Shown here piece after piece: positions 20,277 through 28,375 of a stretch of DNA of 64,000 nt. The stretch spans positions 124,001 through 188,000 of the forward strand of contig CAVSNH010000003.1 of the NCBI GenBank assembly GCA_963729275.1. Reading direction: 5' to 3'. A model generated the notes under the pieces. The model saw nothing but the letters and a program-made list of their open reading frames with translations. It was not told the origin of the DNA and searched no databases. Position 1 is the stretch's first letter. Every line of letters starts with the position of its first letter. Source of the stretch: CAVSNH01 sp963729275. Lineage in GTDB: Bacteria > Actinomycetota > Acidimicrobiia > Acidimicrobiales > RAAP-2. The position numbers and the translations under genes were made by a program.

Positions 20277-20659
20277 GAAGCGTCCCTCTGCTGCGCCCGC
20301 GGCGCGGCCAGCGCGTCGTTGGCCACTTGCACCAGCGAGGAGAATGCCTCCGGCTCGGTCACGGCCAGGTCGGCGAGCACCTTGCGGTCGACCTCGACCT
20401 CGGCCCGGTGCAGCCCGGCGATGAACCGGCTGTAGCTCGTCCCGTTGAGTCGGGCAGCGGCGTTGATGCGCTGGATCCACAGCTGCCGGAAGTCGCCTTT
20501 ACGGGCCCGGCGGTCGCGGTAGGCGTACTGACCCGAGTGCATGAGCTGCTCGTTGGCCGCCCGGAACGAGCGGCTCTTGTTGCCGTAGTAGCCCTGGGCC
20601 TGCTCGAGAACGGCGCGGTGGTGCTTCTTCGCGTGGACAGCGCCTTTGACTCGGGCCAT
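20273..20659 (-). CDS. rplT: 50S ribosomal protein L20
   Basis: 128 aa. Binds 23S rRNA early in 50S assembly. Starts MARVKGAVHAKKHH at ATG 20659 behind a good SD (AAAAGGAGCACCTC). The conserved YYGNKSRSFRAANEQ, RRARKGDFRQLWI and NGTSYSRFI blocks are present. The longer open frame to 20758 is not part of the family. It belongs to the infC-rpmI-rplT set, 176 nt after rpmI. Confidence 0.97.
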   Translation of the reverse strand: MARVKGAVHAKKHHRAVLEQAQGYYGNKSRSFRAANEQLMHSGQYAYRDRRARKGDFRQLWIQRINAAARLNGTSYSRFIAGLHRAEVEVDRKVLADLAVTEPEAFSSLVQVANDALAAPRAQQRDAS

Positions 20660-20835
20660 GAGGTGCTCCTTTTCGTGTGAACGGTGGACGAACGGGTGGA
20701 CGAACGGGGCAACGCGGTGATTGCTCGTGAACCGCAGGCAATTGTCGTCTGCGGTCAAAGGGACCCGGCGGCGCTGCCGTCTCGGGCGGCGGCCCGGGCG
20801 GGAAGTCGGCCCTCGGGGTGGAAGCCCTCGCTTGG

Positions 20836-21030
20836 CTAGCGGGCGAGCATCCGCTTCACCTGGCGCTCGTCGCCGGAAGCGAAGTCCCGCTCACGGGCCA
20901 GCCGACGCTTCCGCTTCGGTGACTTGTGCTCGAGCAGGTGATTGGTGAACGCCTGACGACGACGAAGGCGGCCCGTTGCCGTCCGCTTCACTCGCTTTGC
21001 CGCCCCTTTGTCGGTCTTCATCTTGGGCAT
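20836..21030 (-). CDS. rpmI: 50S ribosomal protein L35
   Basis: 64 aa, the normal length. Begins MPKMKTDKGAAKRVKRT and is very basic, with the usual HLLEHKSPKRKRRL segment. It sits 7 nt after infC in the classical infC-rpmI-rplT order. Confidence 0.96.
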   Translation of the reverse strand: MPKMKTDKGAAKRVKRTATGRLRRRQAFTNHLLEHKSPKRKRRLARERDFASGDERQVKRMLAR

Positions 21031-21037
21031 TCCGATG

Positions 21038-21715
21038 TCACGCTCCTTCTGTCGCCGGTCCCGGCGTCGTTCCTACCGGAGGAGCAGTGGCCACCTCGGC
21101 CTCCGCCGGTCCCTTCGGACTGGTCGGCGGCTCGGCGCCGTTGGCATCCGTCCCGTGGTGTGCCGTCCCCCGAGAGGCGGCGGCTTGCTTCGCTCGCTTG
21201 TCCGGGGCCAGCACCATCACCATGTTGCGCCCGTCGAGCCGAGGAACCGCCTCGGGCTTTCCCAGGCCCTCCATCTCGTCGGCGATGCGGTCGAGGATCC
21301 GCTTGCCCAGCTCCGGATGGAACACCTCTCGGCCCCGGAACATGATCGTGATCTTGACCTTGTGGCCCTCCTCGAGGAACTTGGCCACCTGTCGGGTCTT
21401 GGTCTCGAAGTCCCCCGGCCCGATCTTGGGCCGGTACTTCATCTCCTTCATCCCAACGTGAACGGTCTTGCGTCTCGACTCCTTGGCCCGCTGAGCCGCA
21501 TCGAACTTGAACTTCCCATAGTCCATGATCCGACAGACGGGAGGTGAAGCGCCGGGTGCGACCTCGACCAGATCGAGATCCAACTGCCGGGCTATGGCCA
21601 ACGCTTCGGGGAGGGCCTTGATGCCGAGCTGCTCGCCGTCGGGATCGACCAGACGCACCTCTCGGGCACGGATGCGATCGTTGATACGGGGCTCAGCGGT
21701 GACGGTGGCGGCTAT
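21038..21715 (-). CDS. infC: translation initiation factor IF-3, apparent ATA start
   Basis: 225 aa from ATA 21715. The conserved N-terminus RINDRIRAREVRLV lies upstream of the first available GTG (21658), so the true start must be earlier. In that frame a TGA stop lies two codons before ATA 21715, and the stretch between contains no ATG, GTG or TTG. The sequence AGAGGGAG ends 9 nt before the ATA, a good SD position. IF-3 rejects non-standard start codons, and infC commonly uses one (AUU in E. coli) for autoregulation; ATA would play that role here. The C-terminal domain is normal and followed by an Ala/Pro/Thr-rich tail. Confidence 0.92.
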   Translation of the reverse strand: MAATVTAEPRINDRIRAREVRLVDPDGEQLGIKALPEALAIARQLDLDLVEVAPGASPPVCRIMDYGKFKFDAAQRAKESRRKTVHVGMKEMKYRPKIGPGDFETKTRQVAKFLEEGHKVKITIMFRGREVFHPELGKRILDRIADEMEGLGKPEAVPRLDGRNMVMVLAPDKRAKQAAASRGTAHHGTDANGAEPPTSPKGPAEAEVATAPPVGTTPGPATEGA

Positions 21716-21739
21716 GCGACTTCACTCCCTCTTCTTCGG

Positions 21740-21758
21740 GTCGCGGACCTCCCGCGAC
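21740..21758 (-). promoter_or_regulatory. hairpin in the infC leader
   Basis: A 7-bp GC stem (GTCGCGG/CCGCGAC, 5-nt loop) lies just upstream of the infC SD. It has no T-tract. A longer-range 11-bp inverted repeat (21769-21779 with 21876-21886) also exists in this 200-bp divergent region. Either could be part of an infC leader fold; no function is shown. Confidence 0.4.
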
Positions 21759-21902
21759 CGAACAAACTGAGGAAGCGGGTCGCTCCGGCAGTCCGCCACT
21801 CGATGGCACCACACCGGTCATCGACCCGGCGTCACTCGCTGTGGCGGTGGCCGGGTGGGGGTCGCGTCGGCGAACCCCGCTTCCTCTACTGCTTGTTGAT
21901 CG

Positions 21903-21908
21903 TAGGCT
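21903..21908 (+). promoter_or_regulatory. -10 box of a leaderless promoter (TAGGCT)
   Basis: TAGGCT is followed by 7 nt and then the GTG of the DUF1844 gene. No SD is present. Confidence 0.55.
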
Positions 21909-21915
21909 ACCAGTC

Positions 21916-22437
21916 GTGAGCTCGCTGTGGACACCCGAAGGGGAGCGCCCAGTCGGCCGTTCCACCGACCCTCCGCCGCCCGACTCGGAGCCGCCAGCCA
22001 CCGACGAGGAGGTGGCGGCGCAGGTCGAGGCCATGCGGGCCGAGCTGATCAACGCTCCCGTCGAGATCGTGGTGGCCAACCACTGCTACGGGCTCTTCGA
22101 GCTCGCCGCCGTGTACCTCTCCCAACAGCCACCGCTCCTCCCCCAGGCCCGTCTGGCCATTGACGCACTGGGTGTCTTGGTCGACGGTCTCACCGGACGG
22201 TTGGGTGAAGCAGAGTCGAGCCTCAGGGACGGGCTCGCCCAGCTGCGCATGGCCTACGTGCAGATCGACGGGGCCCAACAGACCGGCGAGGCGGCCGCCT
22301 CCGCGGTCGGCACCAATGGCGACAGCGGGTCCGGAAGCCGGGCCGAGGCCGAGGCCGAGGCCGATGCCGCCGGCGGCGCAACCCCGACCGACGCGCAGGC
22401 CACCGAACAGACCACCGAACAGACCACCGACGGGTGA
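21916..22437 (+). CDS. DUF1844-domain protein
   Basis: 173 aa. Residues about 55-120 match the DUF1844 pattern: VEIVVANHCYGLFELA, then ARLAIDALGVLVDGLTGRLG, then LAQLRMAYVQI. The function is unknown. A Pro/acidic N-terminus and a Gly/Ala/Glu-rich tail flank the domain. The tail ends in a 12-bp tandem duplication. GTG 21916 is chosen for the TAGGCT box 7 nt upstream; the open frame to 21841 crosses the promoter. It is divergent from infC and overlaps the MFS gene by 4 nt (GTGA). Confidence 0.8.
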   Translation: MSSLWTPEGERPVGRSTDPPPPDSEPPATDEEVAAQVEAMRAELINAPVEIVVANHCYGLFELAAVYLSQQPPLLPQARLAIDALGVLVDGLTGRLGEAESSLRDGLAQLRMAYVQIDGAQQTGEAAASAVGTNGDSGSGSRAEAEAEADAAGGATPTDAQATEQTTEQTTDG

Positions 22438-24197
22438 CCGACGACGGGCAGCCGTCACTCACCCCTCCGGGCGAGGGGGAGCCGGCAACGTCGGCGAACG
22501 GCCCCTCGCCCGACGGCACTGCCGCCCGTCGCTCCGGCTCCGGTCGCATCGACTCGTCCCGAGTTCGCAGCTTCATCGGGCTCTCCATCGGCCTGGTGGG
22601 CCCCCGGGCCAACCTCGCCGTCTCTGGTGTCCTCATCACGCTGTACGTGCAGCAACGGGCGTCGAGCGCGCTGGCCGTGACCTTCGCCCTCACCGCCGAT
22701 CGGCTGGTGAGCTGGCTCACCTTCCCCATCGCCGGACGGCTGAGCGATCGAACCCGGAGCCACATCGGGCGTCGCACGCCCTACATGGGCGGCAGCCTCA
22801 TCGTGCTCGGCGCGGCCACCTGGATGTTCACCGTGGTGCACGGCTATTGGCAACTCGTCCTCTTCATCGTGATCGCCGGACAGGCGGCGTCCGTCTTCAC
22901 TCTGACCAACGTGACCGTGGTGCCCGAGGTCTTCGGGCGCAGCCGCTGGATCAAGGCGCTCTTGCTCACAACCGTCCTCGGCACACTGGCCAGCCTCACC
23001 ATCAAAGGAACGGTCATCGCTACCTGGAAGCAGAGCGACCCGGCCACCTGGAACCTCCCGTTCCAGGTGGCCGCTGTGATCATGGTCGTGGTCGGGCTCG
23101 TCGTCATCGTGCTCGTCCGGGAGGCGCCGGCTGCCGTCGTCGGGGCGGCGTCGGATCGCTCCGACCGGGCCCGACCGCTCCGCGAGCAGCTTCGCGAGAT
23201 CCTGGCCGTGCCCAACGCCAAGGTCCTGATCACTGGTTCTCTCCTGTTCTGGTCGGGGGTCGGGTCGACGGCCTATGTCGCCATCCTCTTCTTCCAACGC
23301 GTCGTCCACGCCGGCGCCAGCGCCCAGACCATCGCCGGGCTGGCCACCGGGCTCCCGGCCTTCTTCATCGGCATCGCCCTCGGCGTGCCCCTGAGCCGCC
23401 TGCTCACTCCCAAGCAGCTGGCCGTCGGGGCGCCACTGGCCGGCGCTGTGCTCCTCGGGGTCCAGTACTTCGACACCCACATCTGGCAGGCCGTGGTCCT
23501 GAGCCTCATCGGCGCGCCGTTGGTCGGCGCCTATCTCATCGCTCTCGCTCCCATGCTCCTGCAGTTGCTCCCGCGGGGAGGCGGGCTCGGCGAGCGGCTG
23601 GGCATACTCCTTTCTCCGTTCAACCTCTGCAGCGTGGCCCTCGCCTATGTGGCCGCCGGCGTCATCGATGCGACCGGCAACTACCGGCTGATCTGGCTGT
23701 TCCCGGCAGCCACGGGTATCGCCCACGCCACGGTCAACTGCTGGCTGCGGGTTCCCTCGAAAAAGGCGGGTAGTTCGGACGCGGTCTCCCAGTTCTGGGA
23801 GTGGAGCGTCGTCCAGGCCGAGGCCCTGGCGGAGACCGGCATCGTCACCGGGCTCCTGGCCGCGCCCCTGCTCGGCATCGTCACCGAGGAGGACGCCGAC
23901 AGCGCCGTGGTGGTCGACCTGGCTCGCAACATCCTGGGCAATCCCTACGAGAGCGAGGGCGAGGTCGAGGAACCCGCCTCGGATTCGGAAGGCTCCCCTC
24001 AGCCCGATCCCGGGGGCGAGCCTGCCGGCGACGAGCCTGCCGGCCGCGAGCCTGCCGGCCGCGAGCCTCCGGGGTCGTCCCCATTGGGTGCCCGTCCGCC
24101 GACAGATGGGTTGCCCGACGGGGGGGTGTCGTCGACCGAAGAGGGCGAGCGTGGGGGCCGAGGCACCGGGCCGAGCGCCAGTCCCGACACCACCTGA
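22434..24197 (+). CDS. MFS transporter, GPH/sugar-symporter-like
   Basis: 587 aa, GTG start in a GTGA overlap. About twelve hydrophobic segments span residues 45-460. The cytoplasmic loop after helix 2 reads GRLSDRTRSHIGRRTPYM, the RDRTRSRxGRRxPY-type signature of the GPH and SLC45-like branch. The substrate is unknown. Both termini are long and hydrophilic. The C-terminal 100 residues are Pro/Gly/Glu-rich with EPAGR repeats coded by a 15-bp unit (24018-24062). The last 199 nt overlap the convergent cold-shock-like gene. Confidence 0.85.
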   Translation: MTDDGQPSLTPPGEGEPATSANGPSPDGTAARRSGSGRIDSSRVRSFIGLSIGLVGPRANLAVSGVLITLYVQQRASSALAVTFALTADRLVSWLTFPIAGRLSDRTRSHIGRRTPYMGGSLIVLGAATWMFTVVHGYWQLVLFIVIAGQAASVFTLTNVTVVPEVFGRSRWIKALLLTTVLGTLASLTIKGTVIATWKQSDPATWNLPFQVAAVIMVVVGLVVIVLVREAPAAVVGAASDRSDRARPLREQLREILAVPNAKVLITGSLLFWSGVGSTAYVAILFFQRVVHAGASAQTIAGLATGLPAFFIGIALGVPLSRLLTPKQLAVGAPLAGAVLLGVQYFDTHIWQAVVLSLIGAPLVGAYLIALAPMLLQLLPRGGGLGERLGILLSPFNLCSVALAYVAAGVIDATGNYRLIWLFPAATGIAHATVNCWLRVPSKKAGSSDAVSQFWEWSVVQAEALAETGIVTGLLAAPLLGIVTEEDADSAVVVDLARNILGNPYESEGEVEEPASDSEGSPQPDPGGEPAGDEPAGREPAGREPPGSSPLGARPPTDGLPDGGVSSTEEGERGGRGTGPSASPDTT

Positions 24198-24493
24198 TCG
24201 GACACCCGGACCTCTCCGGGACGCGCCCGTGTCCCGTGTCCGGCTACTCCGGGAAGCGGCCGAACGGCGCGCGCCTCGGTCTGACCGAGGTGTCCGGCGC
24301 CCAATCGCAGGGCCACCACCGTGCCGACCTCGATGCGGCGGGAACCATCCGTGATGGCCGTGCAGTGGAAGGGCAACACCCGGTCCCCCTCCTGGACGAG
24401 CCCGATCCCTCGGTCCTCGTCGAAGTCCACCACCTCACCGACCAGGGGTGGGCCGCCCACCGGGAGTGGCTCGATCGGCGTCGCGCCGGTCAT
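23999..24493 (-). CDS. cold-shock-domain-like protein
   Basis: 164 aa from ATG 24493 (GTG 24499 is possible). Residues about 15-80 follow a cold-shock beta-barrel pattern: GEVVDFDEDRGIGLV, PFHCTAITDGSRRIEVGT and a final EARAV. The RNA-binding motifs are degenerate (RGIGLV for KGFGF, LPFHC for VFVHF), so nucleic acid binding is plausible but unproven. A Pro/Ser/Gly tail of about 80 residues follows. Its last 199 nt are antisense to the end of the MFS gene. It lies 24 nt downstream of hisG. Confidence 0.7.
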   Translation of the reverse strand: MTGATPIEPLPVGGPPLVGEVVDFDEDRGIGLVQEGDRVLPFHCTAITDGSRRIEVGTVVALRLGAGHLGQTEARAVRPLPGVAGHGTRARPGEVRVSDQVVSGLALGPVPRPPRSPSSVDDTPPSGNPSVGGRAPNGDDPGGSRPAGSRPAGSSPAGSPPGSG

Positions 24494-24517
24494 CGACACG
24501 TGGCTCCGACCGTCGCC

Positions 24518-25411
24518 TCAGTGCACGATCTTGGACAGCGCCAGCTCGATGATGTCCGTAGCCCCCCGGTCCTTCAGTGCGGGGATGAGCACGTTGATCT
24601 TCGACTTCGACACCACCGCCTCGACCGCGAACCCCCCGCCTCCGAACAGTTCCGACACCGTCGGTGCCCGCAGTGACGGCAACACCTCGATGACGGCGTC
24701 GAGGGCGTCGGCGGCCACGTTGAGCTTGACGAGGACGTCCTCTCGGGCTTCGAGCACCCCCACCAGCAACGTGCGCAGCTGCTCCATGGCGTGGCGCTTG
24801 GTCGGGTCCTCGGCCGACCCGCGGTTGGCGATCAGCTCCGTGTGGGACACGAGCAGGGTTTCGATGACCTTGAGCCCGGCGGCCCGCAGCGCCCGGCCCG
24901 TCTCGGTGATCTCCACCACGCAGTCGGCGATGTCGGGGACCTTGGCCTCCGTGGCCCCGTAGGACAGGCTCACCTCTGCCTTCACGTGGTGGTCGTCGAG
25001 AAAGCGACGGGTCAGCTCGGGGTACTCGGTCGAGACCCGAAGGACACCCGACGGCCCGGCCGCGGCAGCCAGCTCGTCCACCGACGACACCGGGGCGTCC
25101 CGGGGCACGGCCAACACCACGCTGATGGGATTGGCCGTCGCCTTCGAATAGCGCAATGGACCGAGTGAGACCACGTCGCGGCCACGTTCCTCGACCCAGT
25201 CCCGGCCGGTGATGCCGAGGTCGAACGTACCGTCGGCCACGAAGACGGGGATCTCCTGCGGTCGCAGTATCCGCACCTCGGTGATGCGTGGATCGTCGAT
25301 CGTGGCCCGGTAGTCGACCTCCGATGACCGTACGACGGCGAGGTCGGCCGCTGCGAACAGGTCGAGGGTGGCCCGCTCGAGTGAGCCCTTGGGGAGGACG
25401 AGCTGCAGCAT
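24518..25411 (-). CDS. hisG: ATP phosphoribosyltransferase, long form
   Basis: 297 aa. First step of histidine synthesis: joins ATP and PRPP. Starts MLQLVLPKGSLE; the PRPP loop region is SYGATEAKVPDIADCVVEI. A C-terminal ACT-like regulatory domain (about 220-297) marks the histidine-inhibited long form. ATG 25411 overlaps the ribH stop (TGATG). In many actinobacteria hisE lies between ribH and hisG; it is absent here. Confidence 0.95.
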   Translation of the reverse strand: MLQLVLPKGSLERATLDLFAAADLAVVRSSEVDYRATIDDPRITEVRILRPQEIPVFVADGTFDLGITGRDWVEERGRDVVSLGPLRYSKATANPISVVLAVPRDAPVSSVDELAAAAGPSGVLRVSTEYPELTRRFLDDHHVKAEVSLSYGATEAKVPDIADCVVEITETGRALRAAGLKVIETLLVSHTELIANRGSAEDPTKRHAMEQLRTLLVGVLEAREDVLVKLNVAADALDAVIEVLPSLRAPTVSELFGGGGFAVEAVVSKSKINVLIPALKDRGATDIIELALSKIVH

Positions 25412-26016
25412 CAGCGGCGGCCTCCGGCGAAGCCCACGCTGGCCGCCGACTCGTTGGGAACGGCGGCGAGCACCGTGGCCGTGTCCAGGACGGTCCCCAG
25501 TGCCTCGCGGCCCTTGTTCTCGTCGTCCGCCCCGGAGCGAGCCAGGGCCTGCTCGACGGTATCGGTGGTCAGTACGCCGAACGCCACCGGTACGCCGGTG
25601 TCGAGTTGCACTCGCTGGATGCCTGCGGCACATTGCCCGGCCACGAAGTCATAGTGACCGGTCTCCCCCCGGATGACGGCCCCCAGGCAGACCACGGCAT
25701 CGAACGAGCCCGACGTGGCCAGGCGTTGGGCCACGAGCGGCAGCTCAAAAGCGCCCGGCGCCCACGCCACCGTCGCCGCCTTCGGGTCCCCACCGGCCTC
25801 CTCGAGAGCGTCGAGTGCCCCCTCGAGCAACCGCTCGGTGATGCCCCCGTTGAACTCGGCGCAGGCAAAGGCCACTCGGAGGCCAGCCCGGCGATGCCGG
25901 CGGTCGCCCTCGCCGTCGCCTTCCCTGGCCCGGGCGGCATCGAGCACGGTGCCGACTCGGAAGGCGATCCGCTCCTTGGCCGCTTGGCTGAGCCGGGTCC
26001 CCTCAGAGGACGTCAT
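25411..26016 (-). CDS. ribH: 6,7-dimethyl-8-ribityllumazine synthase
   Basis: 201 aa. Condenses the pyrimidinedione from RibD with the butanone phosphate from RibBA. FACAEFNGGITERLLEGAL, WAPGAFELP and GAVIRGETGHYDFVAGQ carry the active site, including the catalytic His in the last block. It has about 45 extra N-terminal residues compared with typical 150-160-aa enzymes. It overlaps ribBA by 14 nt. Confidence 0.95.
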   Translation of the reverse strand: MTSSEGTRLSQAAKERIAFRVGTVLDAARAREGDGEGDRRHRRAGLRVAFACAEFNGGITERLLEGALDALEEAGGDPKAATVAWAPGAFELPLVAQRLATSGSFDAVVCLGAVIRGETGHYDFVAGQCAAGIQRVQLDTGVPVAFGVLTTDTVEQALARSGADDENKGREALGTVLDTATVLAAVPNESAASVGFAGGRR

Positions 26017-27223
26017 CGAGACCCTCGAGCAGGTGTCCCATCCGTTCGCGCTTGGTCCGGAGATACTCGATGTTCTCCGGAGTGGGCGACGGCTGGATGT
26101 TCACGCGCTCGACGATATCGAGACCGAATCCCTCGAGCCCGCCATACTTGGTCGGGTTGTTGGTCATGAGCCGCATGGTGGTCACCCCGAGGTCCACCAG
26201 GATCTGGGCGCCGATGCCGTACTCCCGCGAGTCGGCCGGCAACCCCAGCTCGAGGTTGGCGTCGACCGTGTCGAGGCCCTCCTCCTGAAGGTTGTAGGCG
26301 CGCAGCTTGTGGGCGAGGCCGATGCCCCGTCCTTCGTGGCCGCGCAGGTAGACGATGACCCCGCTCCCGGCCTCCTCGATCATGGACATGGCTCGGTGCA
26401 GCTGCGGGCCGCAGTCGCATCGCAAGGAACCGAAGACGTCGCCGGTCAAGCACTCGCTGTGCACCCGTACCAGCACGTTGGGCTTGCCGGCCACGTCCCC
26501 TTTGACCATGGCCACATGGTGCTCGCCGTCCAGCACCGACTCGTAGGCGTAGACGGTGAACTCGCCGTAGTCGGTCGGGATGCGGGCGTCGGTGAGGCGC
26601 CGGACCAGCTTGTCCTTGCGGCGGCGATAACGAATGAGGTCGGCGATGGTGATGAGGTGGATCCCGTGGCTCTCGGCAAAGGGCTCGAGCTCGTCGAGGC
26701 GGGCCATCCCCGTCTTGTCCTCGCTCACCACCTCGCAGAGCACGCCGGCGGGCGCCATGCCGGCGGCTCGGGCCAGGTCGACGGCGGCCTCGGTGTGGCC
26801 GGCACGCTTCAGCACACCGCCAGGCCGGTAGCGCAACGGGAAGATGTGACCCGGGCGGTTGAGGTCGCTCGGCCGGGTGTGCGGGTCGACCAGCGCCTTG
26901 ATGGTGGCCGACCGGTCCGCGGCCGAGATGCCGGTGGACGTACCGTGGCGGGCGTCGACGCTCACGGTGAAGGCCGTGCGCTGGCCCTCGGTGTTCGTCG
27001 TGACCATGAGAGGCAGGTCGAGGTGCTCGACTCGTTCAGGGGTGAGTGGGACGCAGATGAGCCCGGAGGTGTGGGCCAGGAAGAACGCGATCTTCTCGGG
27101 CGTGACCGCCTCGGCCGCCATGATCAGGTCGCCTTCGTTCTCGCGGTCTTCGTCGTCGACGACCACCACGATCTCGCCGCGACCAATGGCCTCGATCGCA
27201 TCCTCGACTGCTGAAAAGGGCAT
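26003..27223 (-). CDS. ribBA: bifunctional DHBP synthase / GTP cyclohydrolase II
   Basis: 406 aa. The N-terminal RibB domain (1-200; DDEDRENEGDLIMAAE, RPGHIFPLR) makes 3,4-dihydroxy-2-butanone 4-phosphate. The C-terminal RibA domain (205-406) opens GTP, with zinc Cys in CLTGDVFGSLRCDCGPQL and the catalytic GRGIGL block. ATG 27223 is the family start; a 130-nt gap separates it from ribD, where many relatives carry ribE. I see no FMN riboswitch in that gap. Confidence 0.96.
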   Translation of the reverse strand: MPFSAVEDAIEAIGRGEIVVVVDDEDRENEGDLIMAAEAVTPEKIAFFLAHTSGLICVPLTPERVEHLDLPLMVTTNTEGQRTAFTVSVDARHGTSTGISAADRSATIKALVDPHTRPSDLNRPGHIFPLRYRPGGVLKRAGHTEAAVDLARAAGMAPAGVLCEVVSEDKTGMARLDELEPFAESHGIHLITIADLIRYRRRKDKLVRRLTDARIPTDYGEFTVYAYESVLDGEHHVAMVKGDVAGKPNVLVRVHSECLTGDVFGSLRCDCGPQLHRAMSMIEEAGSGVIVYLRGHEGRGIGLAHKLRAYNLQEEGLDTVDANLELGLPADSREYGIGAQILVDLGVTTMRLMTNNPTKYGGLEGFGLDIVERVNIQPSPTPENIEYLRTKRERMGHLLEGLDDVL

Positions 27224-27353
27224 CAGCCCGTTGTCTTCCTTTCGACGGCCGCCCGAGACCAGGCAACCGCTCCGGCTCTCCTTAGTGTCGGCGGCCCGGC
27301 GCCCGTCCCTGAGCCATTTCTCCTCGAGGCACGTCTCCGGCGCCCGCCAGCGT

Positions 27354-28373
27354 TCAACCGGCTGGTCGGAGGTCCACCCGGATGTCACTGCCCAGGCTAG
27401 TCACCGAGTGCAGACGACCCCTCCACAGGTCGGCCACTGTTGGCGCGCCCGCACCGGCGAACATGGGTCGGGCGTCGTCGCCACCGGCCAGGGCGGCGGC
27501 CAGATAGACCACGTACTGGTCGACAAGGCCGGCCCAATGGAAGTCGTGGGCCACCCCGGCCCCGCCCTCGACGAGCACCTGGATGACGTCGCGGCGGGCC
27601 AGTTCCTCGAGCACTTCGGTCAGGGACCCGTCGAGCTCGAGCGCGGGTGCGGCGGCCGCGTGATCGGGCAGGTGACCGAGCACCACGCGGAGGGGCTGCT
27701 CGTCCGGTCCCCGGAAGAAGGGGTCATCGCTCGGCAACCGGACCGTGAGCTGCGGGTCATCGGATCGCACCGTGCCTGCCCCGACCAGGACGGCGTCGAC
27801 TCGGGCCCGCAGCCGGTGGGCGTCGCGACGGGCGTCCTCGCCGGTGATCCACCGGCTCGACCCGTCGGCGGCGGCGATCCGCCCGTCGAGGGTGGCGGCC
27901 AGCTTGAGCGTGACCCACGGCAGTCCCGTGCGCCGCTGCTTCAGGTAGGGGGCCAGCTGATCCAGAATGGCCGGCTCCCCCACGCCGACGTCGACCGTGA
28001 TGCCGGCTGACCGCAGCTCGTCGACCCCGGCGCCGTCGACACGCGGGTCGGGGTCGGTGACGCCCACCACGACCCGACGAATGCCGGACTCGACGACGGC
28101 ACCCACACACGGTGGTGTTCGGCCGTGATGGGCGCACGGCTCGAGGGTCACGTACAGAGTGCCGCCCCGGGCCCGGTCACCGGCCAGGGACAGCGCCGTG
28201 ACCTCGGCATGGGGGCCGCCGACGGGCGCGGTGGCCCCCACGAAATGCGATGGCGCGTCCCCCTCGTCCGGACCGACGACGACGGCGCCCACCCAGGGGT
28301 TGGGTGACGTACGTCCCTCGACCCGCGCCGCCGCCTCTGTGGCGAGTTGCATCCACTCCTCGTCGTTGGGCAC
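27354..28373 (-). CDS. ribD: riboflavin biosynthesis deaminase/reductase
   Basis: 339 aa. The N-terminal cytidine-deaminase-like domain carries the zinc site HAE plus PCAHHGRTPPC. The C-terminal reductase domain (from about 150, PWVTLKLAATLDGRIA) uses NADPH. It is a little shorter than the usual 360-370 aa, mainly in the reductase half. GTG 28373 lies 2 nt after the rpe stop; ATG 28353 is an alternative. Confidence 0.93.
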   Translation of the reverse strand: MPNDEEWMQLATEAAARVEGRTSPNPWVGAVVVGPDEGDAPSHFVGATAPVGGPHAEVTALSLAGDRARGGTLYVTLEPCAHHGRTPPCVGAVVESGIRRVVVGVTDPDPRVDGAGVDELRSAGITVDVGVGEPAILDQLAPYLKQRRTGLPWVTLKLAATLDGRIAAADGSSRWITGEDARRDAHRLRARVDAVLVGAGTVRSDDPQLTVRLPSDDPFFRGPDEQPLRVVLGHLPDHAAAAPALELDGSLTEVLEELARRDVIQVLVEGGAGVAHDFHWAGLVDQYVVYLAAALAGGDDARPMFAGAGAPTVADLWRGRLHSVTSLGSDIRVDLRPAG

Positions 28374-28375
28374 GG

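Noticed and set aside
20277..20480. GTG 20480 as the start of the TrmH-family gene
   Set aside because: It would overlap rplT by 208 nt, and the extra 68 residues have shifted-frame composition without family similarity.
27224..27353. FMN riboswitch upstream of ribBA
   Set aside because: The conserved AGGGT/ATTCCC and related RFN blocks are absent.
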